64,000 nt of DNA from an uncultured Spirochaetales bacterium (GTDB lineage Bacteria; Spirochaetota; Spirochaetia; Sphaerochaetales; Sphaerochaetaceae). Below, in pieces: positions 1-8,685 of the stretch (the first letter of the stretch is position 1; the number at the start of each line of letters is the position of its first letter). The position numbers and the translations under genes were made by a program. The notes under the pieces were generated by a model, which had not been told where the DNA came from, did no database searches, and saw only the letters and a list, made by a program, of their open reading frames with translations. The stretch is taken from assembly GCA_949293335.1 (NCBI GenBank), contig CASFDA010000031.1, positions 62,001-126,000 of the forward strand. Direction: 5' to 3'.

Positions 1-750
1 TCCGGAGATAACCATTGCGCTTACCACATAAAGAGGAACCTTTATTCCACCGTAATTAGCAGCACGTGCTTCTGCTCCTGACGCTCTCATCTTGTATCCT
101 ATTGTAGTCTTCCAGAGAAGTATGTAGATGAGAAGAGCCAGGACGATGGCGATTATAATGCCATAATGGAGACGGCCGGAGATCCTGCCCAGCCACACAT
201 TCTCAGTAAGGCGCATCGACTGTGGAGTTCCTCCTCCGCTCATTTTCTCTGCAGGATCCATCATGACAACACGCAGACAGAATGTATAGAACTGTGCGGC
301 GATGTAATTCAGCATGACTGTACTCAGCAGTTCAGAGACCTTCAGCTTCGCCTTGAGTATCCCGGGAATGAAGCCCCAGATGCCACCTCCTACCATTGCG
401 GCAAGAAGCGCCACAGGCAGAAGTATCACACGAGGCAGCTCAGGAAAAGCCAGAGCGATCGCAGTGAAGGCAAGAATGCCCATCGCCATCTGCCCCTCTG
501 CTCCAATGTTGATTATCCCGGAACGGTATGCAACTGAAACACCTATAGCAGTAATAGCAAGAGGAATGGCTCTTATCAGGATTTCTGTTATGTGCAGTGA
601 TCTTGTAAGAGGGAGAATACATATCGTATAGAAAGTCCGGAGAACTGGAGCATCTATCAGGACAAGAATTATTGAACTCATGAAGATGACAGCCAGTACA
701 CTTATGATAATGATACCTATCTTATAGAAAAGCTTGAACGTGTTACTCAT
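1..750 (-). CDS. BMP-type ABC importer permease (3' part cut off)
   Basis: Inner-membrane permease of a nucleoside-type ABC importer (YufP/NupP-like, BPD_transp_2). The gene starts at 750 and runs off the left edge, so only about 250 residues are visible. The N-terminus has a long hydrophobic segment, followed by the family pattern reading roughly SGIINIGAEGQM at about residues 80-92, then alternating hydrophobic helices. The start codon lies inside the last codons of the upstream ATPase gene (8-base overlap), which implies translational coupling. It is the third gene of an operon with the BMP-family binding protein and the ATPase. Importers of this class usually have a second permease, which would lie just beyond the window. 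The substrate is probably a purine nucleoside or similar, inferred from family only. Confidence 0.88.
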   Translation of the reverse strand, partial: MSNTFKLFYKIGIIIISVLAVIFMSSIILVLIDAPVLRTFYTICILPLTRSLHITEILIRAIPLAITAIGVSVAYRSGIINIGAEGQMAMGILAFTAIALAFPELPRVILLPVALLAAMVGGGIWGFIPGILKAKLKVSELLSTVMLNYIAAQFYTFCLRVVMMDPAEKMSGGGTPQSMRLTENVWLGRISGRLHYGIIIAIVLALLIYILLWKTTIGYKMRASGAEARAANYGGIKVPLYVVSAMVISG

Positions 751-2266
751 CTTCCTTAACTCCTGCCATCAGAATGCCAAGTTTGCTTCTTGTCGCATCC
801 TTTTTATCCATTACGCTCTGGATCTGTCCTTTGTAGATGACTGCAATACGATCTGAAAGGTTGATGATCTCATCAAGCTCTTCACTTATAAGGAGTATGC
901 CGATTCCTTCTCCACGCTGCTTAAGCAGTTCTTTGTGGATGAATTCTACAGCACCCATATCAAGTCCTCTGGTCGGGTATACTGCGGTAATGAATTTCGC
1001 ACCTCTCGACAGTTCCCGAGCAAGGATCAGTTTCTGTATGTTTCCACCTGAAAGAGATCCTCCGGCAGTAGTTATACCGGCACTCCTGATATCAAACGCA
1101 TTCCTCAGTTTCTCCGCATTCTCATCGATCTTCTTTCTCCTGAGGATCTTCCGGATACTGAAAGGTTCCTTCTCAATATCTTTCAGAACAAGATTCTCGC
1201 GAATTGAGAAAGTCGGGACGATTCCTTCTACGTTCCTCTCTTCAGGGATGTAGCCCATACCTCTCTCAATTACTTGATACGGAGTATTGTTTCCGATCTC
1301 AGAGCCATAGAATGCAATGCTGCCATCCTCGATCTTCCTGATTCCATTGATCGCCTCCGCAAGCTCTTTCTGACCATTTCCACTGACACCGGCAAGGCCC
1401 ACGATCTCGCCACTATGGATCTGGAGAGATAGCCCATCGAGAGCCAAATTACCTCTGTCTCCCTTTACTTTGAGCCCTTTGATATCGAGAACGGTATCTC
1501 CACCAGTGCTCTTTTCGTCGTTTGACGGCAAAATGACCTCATGACCTGTCATTTTTGCTGCGATCTCGCTTGATGTGTAGTCGTTTGTGTTTCCAGAGAA
1601 AACGACCTTGCCATGTCTCAGTATAGTCACTTTGTCAGATAGCGCCTTGACCTCCTGAAGCTTATGACTGATGAAGATGATCGAAAGTTCTTTTGTCATG
1701 TTCTTCAACAGTGCGATAAGCTCATCTGTCTCCTGTGGAGTAAGTGCGCTTGTAGGCTCATCGAGAATTAGGAATTTCGCTCCAAGCGAAAGTGTCTTCA
1801 CAAGCTCGACTCTCTGCTGTTCTCCAACAGAAAGCTGCCAGATATATGCGTCCGGGTTTACCAGCAACCCGTATTTTTCTGATACTTCAACGATTCGGGA
1901 CCTAACCATCTTCAAATCGATCAGTCCCTTCTTCCATGCTGCCTTATAACCCAGTGCTACATTCTCAGTCACTGTCATGTTCGGAACGAGCATGTATTCC
2001 TGATGCACCATGCCCAGTCCGATCTTGAAGGCATCTTCCGGACCTCGGAATCTGACTTCCTGTCCGTTGATGAGGATCCTTCCCTCATCCTGCTGATATA
2101 TTCCCATCAGGATGTTCATAAGCGTAGTTTTTCCCGCCCCATTTTCGCCTACCATGGCAAGGACTTCTCCCTCACCGACATCGATCGTGATGTCGTCAGA
2201 GGCGAGTACTCCAGGGAAACGCTTCGTGATGTGCTCCATCCTGAGACTTGTTATCTTCCCTTCCAT
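743..2266 (-). CDS. BMP-type ABC importer ATPase (double ATP-binding cassette)
   Basis: Cytoplasmic ATPase that powers the neighbouring permease (YufO/NupO-like). About 507 residues hold two cassettes. The first has a full Walker A (GENGAGKT, about residues 40-47), an LSVGEQ signature and Walker B ending in LDEPTSAL. The second has the degenerate Walker A (GVSGNGQK) and LSGGN signature typical of the sugar/nucleoside double-ATPase class. I chose the ATG at 2266 because a GGGAG motif sits about six bases before it. A GTG six bases upstream (2272) is in frame, but the same motif would be too close to it. It lies 45 bases after the binding-protein gene and overlaps the permease gene. Confidence 0.93.
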   Translation of the reverse strand: MEGKITSLRMEHITKRFPGVLASDDITIDVGEGEVLAMVGENGAGKTTLMNILMGIYQQDEGRILINGQEVRFRGPEDAFKIGLGMVHQEYMLVPNMTVTENVALGYKAAWKKGLIDLKMVRSRIVEVSEKYGLLVNPDAYIWQLSVGEQQRVELVKTLSLGAKFLILDEPTSALTPQETDELIALLKNMTKELSIIFISHKLQEVKALSDKVTILRHGKVVFSGNTNDYTSSEIAAKMTGHEVILPSNDEKSTGGDTVLDIKGLKVKGDRGNLALDGLSLQIHSGEIVGLAGVSGNGQKELAEAINGIRKIEDGSIAFYGSEIGNNTPYQVIERGMGYIPEERNVEGIVPTFSIRENLVLKDIEKEPFSIRKILRRKKIDENAEKLRNAFDIRSAGITTAGGSLSGGNIQKLILARELSRGAKFITAVYPTRGLDMGAVEFIHKELLKQRGEGIGILLISEELDEIINLSDRIAVIYKGQIQSVMDKKDATRSKLGILMAGVKEDE

Positions 2267-2311
2267 TGTCACTCCCTGAAAAAGAAGGGGGATGTGATCC
2301 CCCTAATCAAA

Positions 2312-3337
2312 TTACAGTGTGTTGTAGTCAACAGAGGACCAGTTGGATAGAACTCCAGGAGCACTCTCAAACGCAGCAATAGCTTCGCTTACTTTTGCCT
2401 TCACTTCTTCAGGCACGATTGACTCGAGATTTGGATTGTATTCGAATACAAAACCACCATTATTGAAGTTCATCGGAATGCATTCACCACCCTTAACACC
2501 TTCTTCGAGCTTTTCGACAATGTCCACGATGACCGCAGCATAGTTATAAGCTGAAGCTGCCACGCACTTTGCCATACCCTCTTCTGTCGAGAGCTGTGCA
2601 AGGTCCTGACCGAGCCAGAGCGCTGTCGGGCTCTCAGCTGTTGCACGTAGAGCTCCAATTGCCTGCTGGGAAGATCCAGTTAGAACATCAGCCCCATTCT
2701 GAATCTGGCTGGAAGCAACCTCTCCTGCCCTGACAAAATCAGAGAATGAACCTGTGTGTGCAACCAAGATCTTGGCTTCAGGATTGACTTCCTGAACACC
2801 CAGGACGAATCCACGGTTATAACGGGCTGAGTCCCCACCGTCGACAGGGCCTACAAGACCTACGATATTATTCTTTGTCATCATGCCCGCAATAAGACCA
2901 GAAAGATATCCTGTCTCCTCAGATTCTGGCATATATGTGAATACGTTATCAGGACCGATCTCACTTGATGTTCCGAAAGCGAAAGAGACATCCGGGTATT
3001 CTTCTGCAAGTTCAAGGATGGCGTTCTTGTACTGGGCGCCATGACCAATGATCAGATCGTATCCCTCAGCGACATACTGTCTTGCAATTGATCCTGCATC
3101 AACGACTGCCATCTTCTCTGAGTACGAATACTCAATCTTTCCAGGAAGCTGTTTCTGGGCCTCGACGATGCCATCGTGCATAGCCTGACACCAGCCTTTG
3201 TCGTCAATAGTGTTCTCAATAATAAGAGCAATCTTGACTGTGTCTGAAGAAGAGGCCTGGGATGAATCACTTTCGCCGCCAGCAAAGAGCGATGCTGAAA
3301 GCAAAAGAACCAAAAGAATAACTGATAATCTCTTCAT
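2312..3337 (-). CDS. BMP-family substrate-binding protein
   Basis: Periplasmic binding protein of the BMP/PnrA (Med) family that delivers ligand to the ABC importer encoded downstream. It has 341 residues with a clear signal peptide: a positively charged start, a Leu/Val-rich core and a likely signal peptidase I site after SLFA. Unlike most BMP proteins it has no lipobox cysteine, so it appears soluble or anchored otherwise. Family features include the DKGW motif near residue 45, a GHGAQY segment and an EETGYLSGLIAG motif. A GAGGAG ribosome binding site precedes the ATG. It is the first gene of the operon. PnrA homologues bind purine nucleosides, and the ligand here is inferred from that. Confidence 0.92.
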   Translation of the reverse strand: MKRLSVILLVLLLSASLFAGGESDSSQASSSDTVKIALIIENTIDDKGWCQAMHDGIVEAQKQLPGKIEYSYSEKMAVVDAGSIARQYVAEGYDLIIGHGAQYKNAILELAEEYPDVSFAFGTSSEIGPDNVFTYMPESEETGYLSGLIAGMMTKNNIVGLVGPVDGGDSARYNRGFVLGVQEVNPEAKILVAHTGSFSDFVRAGEVASSQIQNGADVLTGSSQQAIGALRATAESPTALWLGQDLAQLSTEEGMAKCVAASAYNYAAVIVDIVEKLEEGVKGGECIPMNFNNGGFVFEYNPNLESIVPEEVKAKVSEAIAAFESAPGVLSNWSSVDYNTL

Positions 3338-3579
3338 AAATCATCTCCTCAATTAACTGAATCTTAACGATAAAACAGTTATTGTAGAATCTGTGTTGCC
3401 CCTTGTATTTGAAAATGCAACAAAGCGCAACGATTATTTATCTGTTTCCATTGATTACATTAACATGTGAATCTAGAGTTTTCTATAGATTTAATTTTAT
3501 CGATAATTTTATATTCTGAAAGATTTTATTGCACCTTCAAATTCTCTCTGCTACCCTCAGATTAAGAGGAGAAGTACAA

Positions 3580-4161
3580 ATGATGGAATTTTATGACACC
3601 AATGCATCCCTCTTCATCGAGTCTTGGATGTCCGCAGACATGAAAGGTGAATATGAAGAGTTTGAAAAGCTCGTCAAACAGGGTGGTTCTATCCTTGATG
3701 GAGGTTGTGGAAGTGGACGAGACAGCCTCTACTTCCTTCAGAAAGGCTATGACGTAACTGCATTTGATCCATCTGATGAGATGATCAAATATGCAAGCCA
3801 GTTCACTGGATTGAGCGTAAAGAAGCTCAGATGGGAAGATCTTGCAGATAAAGACAAGTATAATGCAGTCTGGGCATCCGCATCACTTTACCATGTAAAC
3901 AGAGCAGATATGAATGCTGTATTCGATAAGATCGCAGACGCCCTCAAAGATAACGGCATCCTTTTTGCTTCATACCGCGACAGACCAGATGATTTCGAAG
4001 AAGGTGGAAGAAAGTTCACATCCTTCGACAAGAACACATTCAGCAAATTCATTCAGGAGAATGGGAAATTCGACATCATCTCGATAAAAGAAAGAAAAGA
4101 TTCAAGGAAAGGAAAAGAAGACGAGATCTGGCTATTTGCTTTCCTGAAGAAAAAGAAATAA
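3580..4161 (+). CDS. class I SAM-dependent methyltransferase
   Basis: Small cytosolic methyltransferase of about 193 residues with the class I Rossmann fold. Motif I reads LDGGCGSGR at about residues 39-47 and is followed by an acidic residue after strand 2 (AFDPSDEM). The post-I/IV region reads WASASLYHV. The methyl acceptor cannot be told from sequence. The frame is open from 3529, but the start at 3580 is preferred because AGAGGAGAAG lies just upstream. A second ATG follows immediately. It stands alone or heads a short transcript reaching the ABC-F gene, from which it is separated by the strong hairpin at 4188-4222. Confidence 0.85.
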   Translation: MMEFYDTNASLFIESWMSADMKGEYEEFEKLVKQGGSILDGGCGSGRDSLYFLQKGYDVTAFDPSDEMIKYASQFTGLSVKKLRWEDLADKDKYNAVWASASLYHVNRADMNAVFDKIADALKDNGILFASYRDRPDDFEEGGRKFTSFDKNTFSKFIQENGKFDIISIKERKDSRKGKEDEIWLFAFLKKKK

Positions 4162-4187
4162 TTATGTTCCCATCTGCTTAATTCCGT

Positions 4188-4222
4188 TCCCCTCTTGTAT
4201 ATGAAAAAAATACAGGAGGGGA
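4188..4222 (+). promoter_or_regulatory. SD-sequestering leader hairpin before the ABC-F gene
   Basis: The arm 4188-4200 pairs with 4210-4222 to form 13 base pairs (one G-U) closing a nine-base, A-rich loop. The 3' arm contains AGGAGGGG, the best ribosome binding site nearby, so the folded RNA would hide it. There is no uninterrupted T-run after the stem (ATTTCTCTTG follows), so it looks more like a translational switch than a terminator. A weak terminator for the upstream methyltransferase gene is still possible. Confidence 0.6.
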
Positions 4223-4228
4223 TTTCTC

Positions 4229-4276
4229 TTGCCCCTTGGACAAGAGAAGAAATGTCTCTACCATCAAAGGGTATGA
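4229..4276 (+). CDS. putative 15-codon leader peptide upstream of the ABC-F gene
   Basis: A TTG start lies seven bases after the strong AGGAGGGG site. It opens a 15-codon frame (MPLGQEKKCLYHQRV), whose TGA stop at 4274-4276 overlaps the ABC-F start ATG at 4273 in an ATGA arrangement. This is the geometry of a translationally coupled leader peptide. Ribosome-stalling leader peptides are known in front of several antibiotic-responsive ABC-F genes. No homologue of the peptide is recognised, and the reading rests on spacing and overlap alone. Confidence 0.4.
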   Translation: MPLGQEKKCLYHQRV

Positions 4277-6099
4277 ATATCCTGAGTGTCAGCAATCTCG
4301 GCAAACGAATGAGGGGACAGTCCCTCTTTTCATCCCTTACTTTCGGATTGGAAGATAATGAGAAAGTAGGCATCGTAGGAAAGAACGGATCAGGAAAGAG
4401 CACGCTTTTGAAAATCCTTTCTTCCCTTGAAAAGGAAGATGAGGGTACTCTCAGTTTCAAGAACAACCTGAAGATCGCATATCTAGCACAGAACACCACT
4501 TATGGAAAAGACGCGACGATAAGGTCTTTTCTCTACGAAGACAATAATGCCGATGTGCAGATTCTTGCCGCATACAGGAAAAACAGGGACATGCATCTTC
4601 TGGAAGTGATAAACAGGGAAGACCTCTGGGCCATAGAGAGAAGATATGAGGGAATGCTCAAGGAATTCAGACTCAGCAAAGATCTTGACACTCCGATGGA
4701 TCGCCTCTCCGGAGGTGAAGTGAAGAAGGTTGCCCTTGCACGTTCTTTCTCACTAGGGGCAGAGCTGATGCTTTTCGATGAACCTACAAACCATCTCGAT
4801 ATAAGGACCATAGAAATCCTTGAAAAGAAACTTGCGGAAATGAAGGCTGCCCTTATACTCGTGACACACGACAGACATATTCTATCTGCTGTCACGAATG
4901 TGATATTCGAACTCGACGGTACCAGGTTCTACCGTCATGTTGGAACATTCGAGTCATACCTAGAGAATCGTGCTGAGCGAAGAAGGCTCTACGAGCGAGA
5001 GATGGAGAGGAAGGAGAACATACTCAGAAGAGAACTCGAATGGCTGAAGCGAGAACCGAAAGCTAGGACAGGAAAAGACAAGGGACGAAAAGAACGCGCA
5101 TATGCCCTCATGGAAGAAGTGAAGAGAGAAAAAATCGAGGAAAAAGGGAACTTCGAGAGCAATGCAAGAAGACTCGGAAAGAAGATCCTCGAGATAAAAG
5201 GGGTATCAAAAAGCTATGGAGAAAGGACCCTCTTCAAAGACTTTTCATTCTCATTCAATAAGGGAATGCACATAGGCCTTATCGGAGACAATGGATCAGG
5301 AAAAAGCACACTTCTTGATATGATCGCAGGAAGACTTTTGCCAGATGAGGGTGCAATCGAGAAAGGAGAGAACACTGAAATCTCATATTTCGATCAGATC
5401 GGGAAGCATATAAACGGAAATGAGACAGTATTGTCCTATATGAAAGACATCAAGGAGAATGTCGATTATGGGGGAAAGCTCATCAGCATCGAAAAATTCC
5501 TGAACATCTTCTCTTTCCCGTCAGAAATGTTCCAGACGGAAATAGGTTCTCTCTCTGGAGGAGAAAGAAGGAGACTTGAACTCATAAGTTCACTGATCAC
5601 AGGACCAAACATGCTTCTTCTGGATGAGCCAACAAACGACCTTGACCTCGAGACAATGGAAAATCTGGAAGATTTCATCACATCGTTTCCCGGTGTAGTG
5701 CTGCTCACATCCCATGACAGGACATTTCTGGACATCACGACAGATTTCCTATTTGTGATTGATGAGGACTCAATCTCATTCTGGCCATATACATATACAG
5801 AATGGAAGGAAATGAGGGATGAGAAAGAAAAATCCGAAAAGGAAAGAAGAGAAAAGAAAGACAAGGAAACCAGGGCAAAAAGAGAAAAGAAAGGTCTGAC
5901 ATTCAAAGAAAAGAAGGAAATGGAACTACTCGAAAAGGAAATCGCAGAGCTGGAACAAGAAGTCAAATCTATTGAAGATTACTTCTCTTCAGGCAGCTAC
6001 AGCGACCTCGGAGAGAAAGAGAGAAGATACGAAGAGGTAAAGACATTGCTCGAAGAAAAGAGCAACAGATATCTGGATCTTCTGGAAAAGGAAGGATGA
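4273..6099 (+). CDS. ABC-F family ATPase (Uup-like)
   Basis: Soluble ATPase with no membrane segment, of the ABC-F class that acts on ribosomes (translation rescue or antibiotic protection). About 608 residues hold two cassettes, with Walker A motifs GKNGSGKST and GDNGSGKST and LSGGE signatures in both. The inter-domain linker is rich in charged residues and carries the EWLKREPKAR pattern. The last 110 residues are a Lys/Glu-rich coiled coil like that of Uup. The start at 4273 matches the usual family N-terminus. The frame is open further upstream (4195, 4201, 4252), but those starts lie in or beside the leader hairpin. The gene converges on the CoA-binding gene with a two-base gap. Whether it gives drug resistance cannot be judged from sequence. 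Confidence 0.9.
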   Translation: MNILSVSNLGKRMRGQSLFSSLTFGLEDNEKVGIVGKNGSGKSTLLKILSSLEKEDEGTLSFKNNLKIAYLAQNTTYGKDATIRSFLYEDNNADVQILAAYRKNRDMHLLEVINREDLWAIERRYEGMLKEFRLSKDLDTPMDRLSGGEVKKVALARSFSLGAELMLFDEPTNHLDIRTIEILEKKLAEMKAALILVTHDRHILSAVTNVIFELDGTRFYRHVGTFESYLENRAERRRLYEREMERKENILRRELEWLKREPKARTGKDKGRKERAYALMEEVKREKIEEKGNFESNARRLGKKILEIKGVSKSYGERTLFKDFSFSFNKGMHIGLIGDNGSGKSTLLDMIAGRLLPDEGAIEKGENTEISYFDQIGKHINGNETVLSYMKDIKENVDYGGKLISIEKFLNIFSFPSEMFQTEIGSLSGGERRRLELISSLITGPNMLLLDEPTNDLDLETMENLEDFITSFPGVVLLTSHDRTFLDITTDFLFVIDEDSISFWPYTYTEWKEMRDEKEKSEKERREKKDKETRAKREKKGLTFKEKKEMELLEKEIAELEQEVKSIEDYFSSGSYSDLGEKERRYEEVKTLLEEKSNRYLDLLEKEG

Positions 6100-6101
6100 C
6101 T

Positions 6102-6452
6102 TCACGCCTCTCCGAGTGCTTTGAGCACACATCCATCGACATACGGAATTCCCTTTCCGTCTAGAAAAGATCTTATCTCGTCGCTTCCTGCTCCTGGCTG
6201 AATCACAACACCACGGATGGTAAAATCTGCAGATCTGAGAAGCTCAAGTCCCCTTTTGGGGTTAATGACAAGATCAATCACCTCATATCCTTCCGGACGT
6301 TCTGAAAAGTCAGGATTTGACTTGTTGACTTCAAAGACTGAGTATCCATGTCTTTTCAGCGCATCAACAATCCGATAAGCATATTTTTCCTTATTCTCAG
6401 TATCCCCTACTACAATTAAATTTTCTTCCTTAAGAGCATCTTTCACATCCAT
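6102..6452 (-). CDS. CoA-binding domain protein (YccU-like)
   Basis: Single-domain Rossmann protein of 116 residues, matching the CoA-binding family (CoA_binding_2, E. coli YccU type). It has a nucleotide-binding first strand (NLIVVGDTEN), the Y-RIV-AL-RHGY helix and the PGAGSDEI segment. Members are thought to bind CoA, but their role is not settled. There is no ribosome binding site. A promoter TTGACC-N17-TATCTT ends six bases before the ATG, so transcription should start at the initiation codon itself. The gene is tail to tail with the ABC-F gene. Confidence 0.82.
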   Translation of the reverse strand: MDVKDALKEENLIVVGDTENKEKYAYRIVDALKRHGYSVFEVNKSNPDFSERPEGYEVIDLVINPKRGLELLRSADFTIRGVVIQPGAGSDEIRSFLDGKGIPYVDGCVLKALGEA

Positions 6453-6458
6453 ATATTA

Positions 6459-6487
6459 AAGATACAAATACAATCAGGAGAGGTCAA
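6459..6487 (-). promoter_or_regulatory. promoter of the CoA-binding gene (leaderless geometry)
   Basis: The -35 TTGACC (complement of 6482-6487) and -10 TATCTT (6459-6464) are 17 bases apart. Six bases separate the -10 from the ATG at 6452, so the predicted +1 is the A of the start codon. Confidence 0.55.
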
Positions 6488-6978
6488 ACTAATAAGATTG
6501 TACACAATGTCTTATTATTTTATACTTATTTATTTTATTATAAAAATATAAAATAGTAAGTTTATCAAATTCTATATTTTTTAATCAAAATATGTTTTCA
6601 ATTATTTATGATAAATTATCAAGATACAACTCAGGTCATTTTATAAAGGCCAATACGCCAAAAAACATTAGAATACGTCATCAACTGATTGGAGACGATC
6701 AGAAAAGCGTAAACAGATCAAGCCACTTACCGAATGACCTAAAGGAGGCAAATACCAGTTGCAGTTGGCAGAATAATGAGTGATATTTCAATTTATATAC
6801 ATATATATTATTCCTATTAAAGAATATTATATATGCTCATATATATATTTCACTCTCTAATGAACTATTTGTCTGCGTAGAAATCCAAAACAAGAAATCA
6901 AGACAAAACAATCAATACATTTCTCAAGACTTATACATCTCTGCAAATAAAATAAAATCACATCAACTGCCTGCTCAC
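6488..6978. other. AT-rich intergenic region with a foldable, more GC-rich island
   Basis: No convincing gene. The flanks are strongly AT-rich with runs of TATATA. Between about 6625 and 6785 the composition rises to that of genes. In this island AGGTCATT (6633-6640) is complementary to AATGACCT (6733-6740) and encloses about 92 bases containing a smaller hairpin (CTGAT..ATCAG). An AAAGGAGG follows directly, but no start codon is placed to use it. A 63-codon open frame crosses the island without recognisable protein features. It could be a small RNA, a 5' leader of the 7014 gene or a decayed element. Confidence 0.4.
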
Positions 6979-7007
6979 TTGTTTGCCATTATCTAATCTG
7001 CTAATGT
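6979..7007 (+). promoter_or_regulatory. promoter of the ACT-domain gene (leaderless geometry)
   Basis: TTGTTT (6979-6984) and TAATGT (7002-7007) are 17 bases apart, and six bases separate the -10 from the ATG at 7014. No Shine-Dalgarno sequence is present, which fits a leaderless message. The hexamers are imperfect. Confidence 0.4.
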
Positions 7008-7013
7008 CAATCT

Positions 7014-7286
7014 ATGCAGAAAGCAATAATAACTGTAGTTGGAAAAGATCAGGTTGGCATTATAGCAAACATATGCACATACCTCGCAAAGAACAAGATC
7101 AATATTCTTGATATCACACAGACGATTGTAAGTGGATTTTTCAATATGATGATGATTGTAGATACAGGAAAGGCAGCAAAGGATTTCTCTGCCCTTTCAT
7201 ATGATCTTGATGAGCTAGGAAAAGAACTCAAAGTCATCATAAAGCTCCAGAGAGAAGAAATTTTCGAGAGCATGCACAGGATATAG
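7014..7286 (+). CDS. ACT-domain protein (UPF0237 family)
   Basis: A 90-residue single ACT domain of the UPF0237 type. It begins with the family signature [15 protein letters not shown], followed by the second strand ([18 protein letters not shown]). ACT domains bind amino acids or other small ligands to regulate a partner. The next gene (UPF0210/DUF711) starts two bases after the stop. This pair is conserved as neighbours in many anaerobes, so the ACT protein probably regulates or assembles with that partner. No ribosome binding site is visible before the ATG. The start is fixed by the family N-terminus. Confidence 0.9.
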   Translation: MQKAIITVVGKDQVGIIANICTYLAKNKINILDITQTIVSGFFNMMMIVDTGKAAKDFSALSYDLDELGKELKVIIKLQREEIFESMHRI

Positions 7287-7288
7287 CC

Positions 7289-8653
7289 ATGATTAGTTTG
7301 GGAGAAGTAATTGAAACCAACACGATGATCGAGAAAGAAAATCTCGATGTCAGGACGATAACACTCGGAATAAACCTCCTCGACACTATCAGCGATGATA
7401 TAGACAAGACTGTTTCGGGAATATATGAAAAGATTACAAGAGTCGCAAAAGACCTCATAAAGGTAGGAAATGAAATCGAAACCGAATATGCGATCCCTAT
7501 AATCAACAAACGTATTTCCGTCACTCCTATTTCCCTTGTCGCGGCATCTTCAGCAAAAAACATCGATGATTATGTCAGGATCGCAATCGCGCTCGACAAG
7601 GCCGCAAAGGAAGTTGGTGTGAATTTCCTCGGAGGATTCAGCGCACTTCCCACAAAAGGAACCACGAAGAGCGAAGAACTGTTGATGAGATCACTTCCTT
7701 TCGCACTCAAGGAGACGGACAATGTCTGCGCATCAGTGAATCTCGCATCCACAAAGACAGGCATAAACATGGATGCAGTCGCACTGATGGGAAAGATGAT
7801 CAAGGAAACAGCATACGAGACCAGAGAAAACAATAGTATCGGATGTGCAAAGCTTGTAGTCTTTGCAAATGCCCCAGACGACAATCCGTTCATGGCTGGA
7901 GCATTCCATGGTGTCACCGAAACGGACAATGTAATCAATGTTGGAGTAAGTGGTCCAGGCGTCATAAAGAAGGCTCTGGAAGAGGCCAGGGATGCAGATT
8001 TCGCGACGCTCTGTGACGTAATAAAGCGCACTGCATTCAAGATCACAAGGCTCGGCCAGCTAGTTGCCCATGAAGCATCAATAAAACTCGGGATACCTTT
8101 TGGAATAGTTGACCTTTCACTTGCACCAACTCCCGCAATAGGAGACAGCATAGCGGAAATCGTACGGGAGATGGGACTTGAAGAAGTCGGCGCGCCCGGC
8201 ACGACAGCAGCAATCGCGCTCCTGAATGACAACGTGAAAAAAGGGGGAATCATGGCATCCTCATCCGTAGGAGGACTCAGCGGTGCGTTCATTCCTGTGA
8301 GCGAGGATCACGGCATGATAGAAGCGGTCAGGAAAGGCGCTCTTTCAATAGAGAAACTTGAGGCAATGACATCTGTGTGTTCTGTCGGACTCGATATGAT
8401 TGCAATCCCTGGAGACACGAGCGAAGAGACAATAAGCGCGCTTATCGCAGATGAAATGGCAATCGGAGTAGTAAATCAGAAGACGACTGCCGCACGCCTG
8501 ATCCCAGCCTATGGCAAGAAGGAAGGTGACGAGATAGAGTTCGGAGGACTGCTCGGAAGCGCACCGGTGATGAAAGTGAGCTCATTCAGCTCCAGAAACT
8601 TCATCAGGCGAGGAGGCAGGATTCCGGCACCAATTCACAGCTTCAAGAACTGA
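7289..8653 (+). CDS. UPF0210 / DUF711 (PFL family) protein
   Basis: A 454-residue cytosolic protein of the UPF0210 (DUF711) family, related in fold to the glycyl-radical enzyme superfamily but of unknown reaction. Typical segments are visible: [19 protein letters not shown] near the middle, the glycine-rich [13 protein letters not shown], the [20 protein letters not shown] stretch and [14 protein letters not shown]. Length is as expected. It is translated directly after the ACT-domain gene, and the pair forms a two-gene operon. No function beyond the family name can be supported. Confidence 0.9.
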   Translation: MISLGEVIETNTMIEKENLDVRTITLGINLLDTISDDIDKTVSGIYEKITRVAKDLIKVGNEIETEYAIPIINKRISVTPISLVAASSAKNIDDYVRIAIALDKAAKEVGVNFLGGFSALPTKGTTKSEELLMRSLPFALKETDNVCASVNLASTKTGINMDAVALMGKMIKETAYETRENNSIGCAKLVVFANAPDDNPFMAGAFHGVTETDNVINVGVSGPGVIKKALEEARDADFATLCDVIKRTAFKITRLGQLVAHEASIKLGIPFGIVDLSLAPTPAIGDSIAEIVREMGLEEVGAPGTTAAIALLNDNVKKGGIMASSSVGGLSGAFIPVSEDHGMIEAVRKGALSIEKLEAMTSVCSVGLDMIAIPGDTSEETISALIADEMAIGVVNQKTTAARLIPAYGKKEGDEIEFGGLLGSAPVMKVSSFSSRNFIRRGGRIPAPIHSFKN

Positions 8654-8662
8654 TAAGAAAAC

Positions 8663-8685
8663 AAAAACCGGCATATCAATGCCGG
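8663..8685 (-). terminator. intrinsic terminator (leftward)
   Basis: A perfect seven-base stem (8668-8674 with 8679-8685, CCGGCAT/ATGCCGG) with a four-base loop is followed on the minus strand by TTTTT. It would end leftward transcripts coming from the tRNA gene. Rightward transcripts from 8653 lack a T-run after the stem. Confidence 0.75.

Noticed and set aside
6592-6783. 63-codon open frame in the AT-rich gap
   Set aside because: No ribosome binding site, no recognisable domain, and composition that shifts along the frame. Treated as non-coding.
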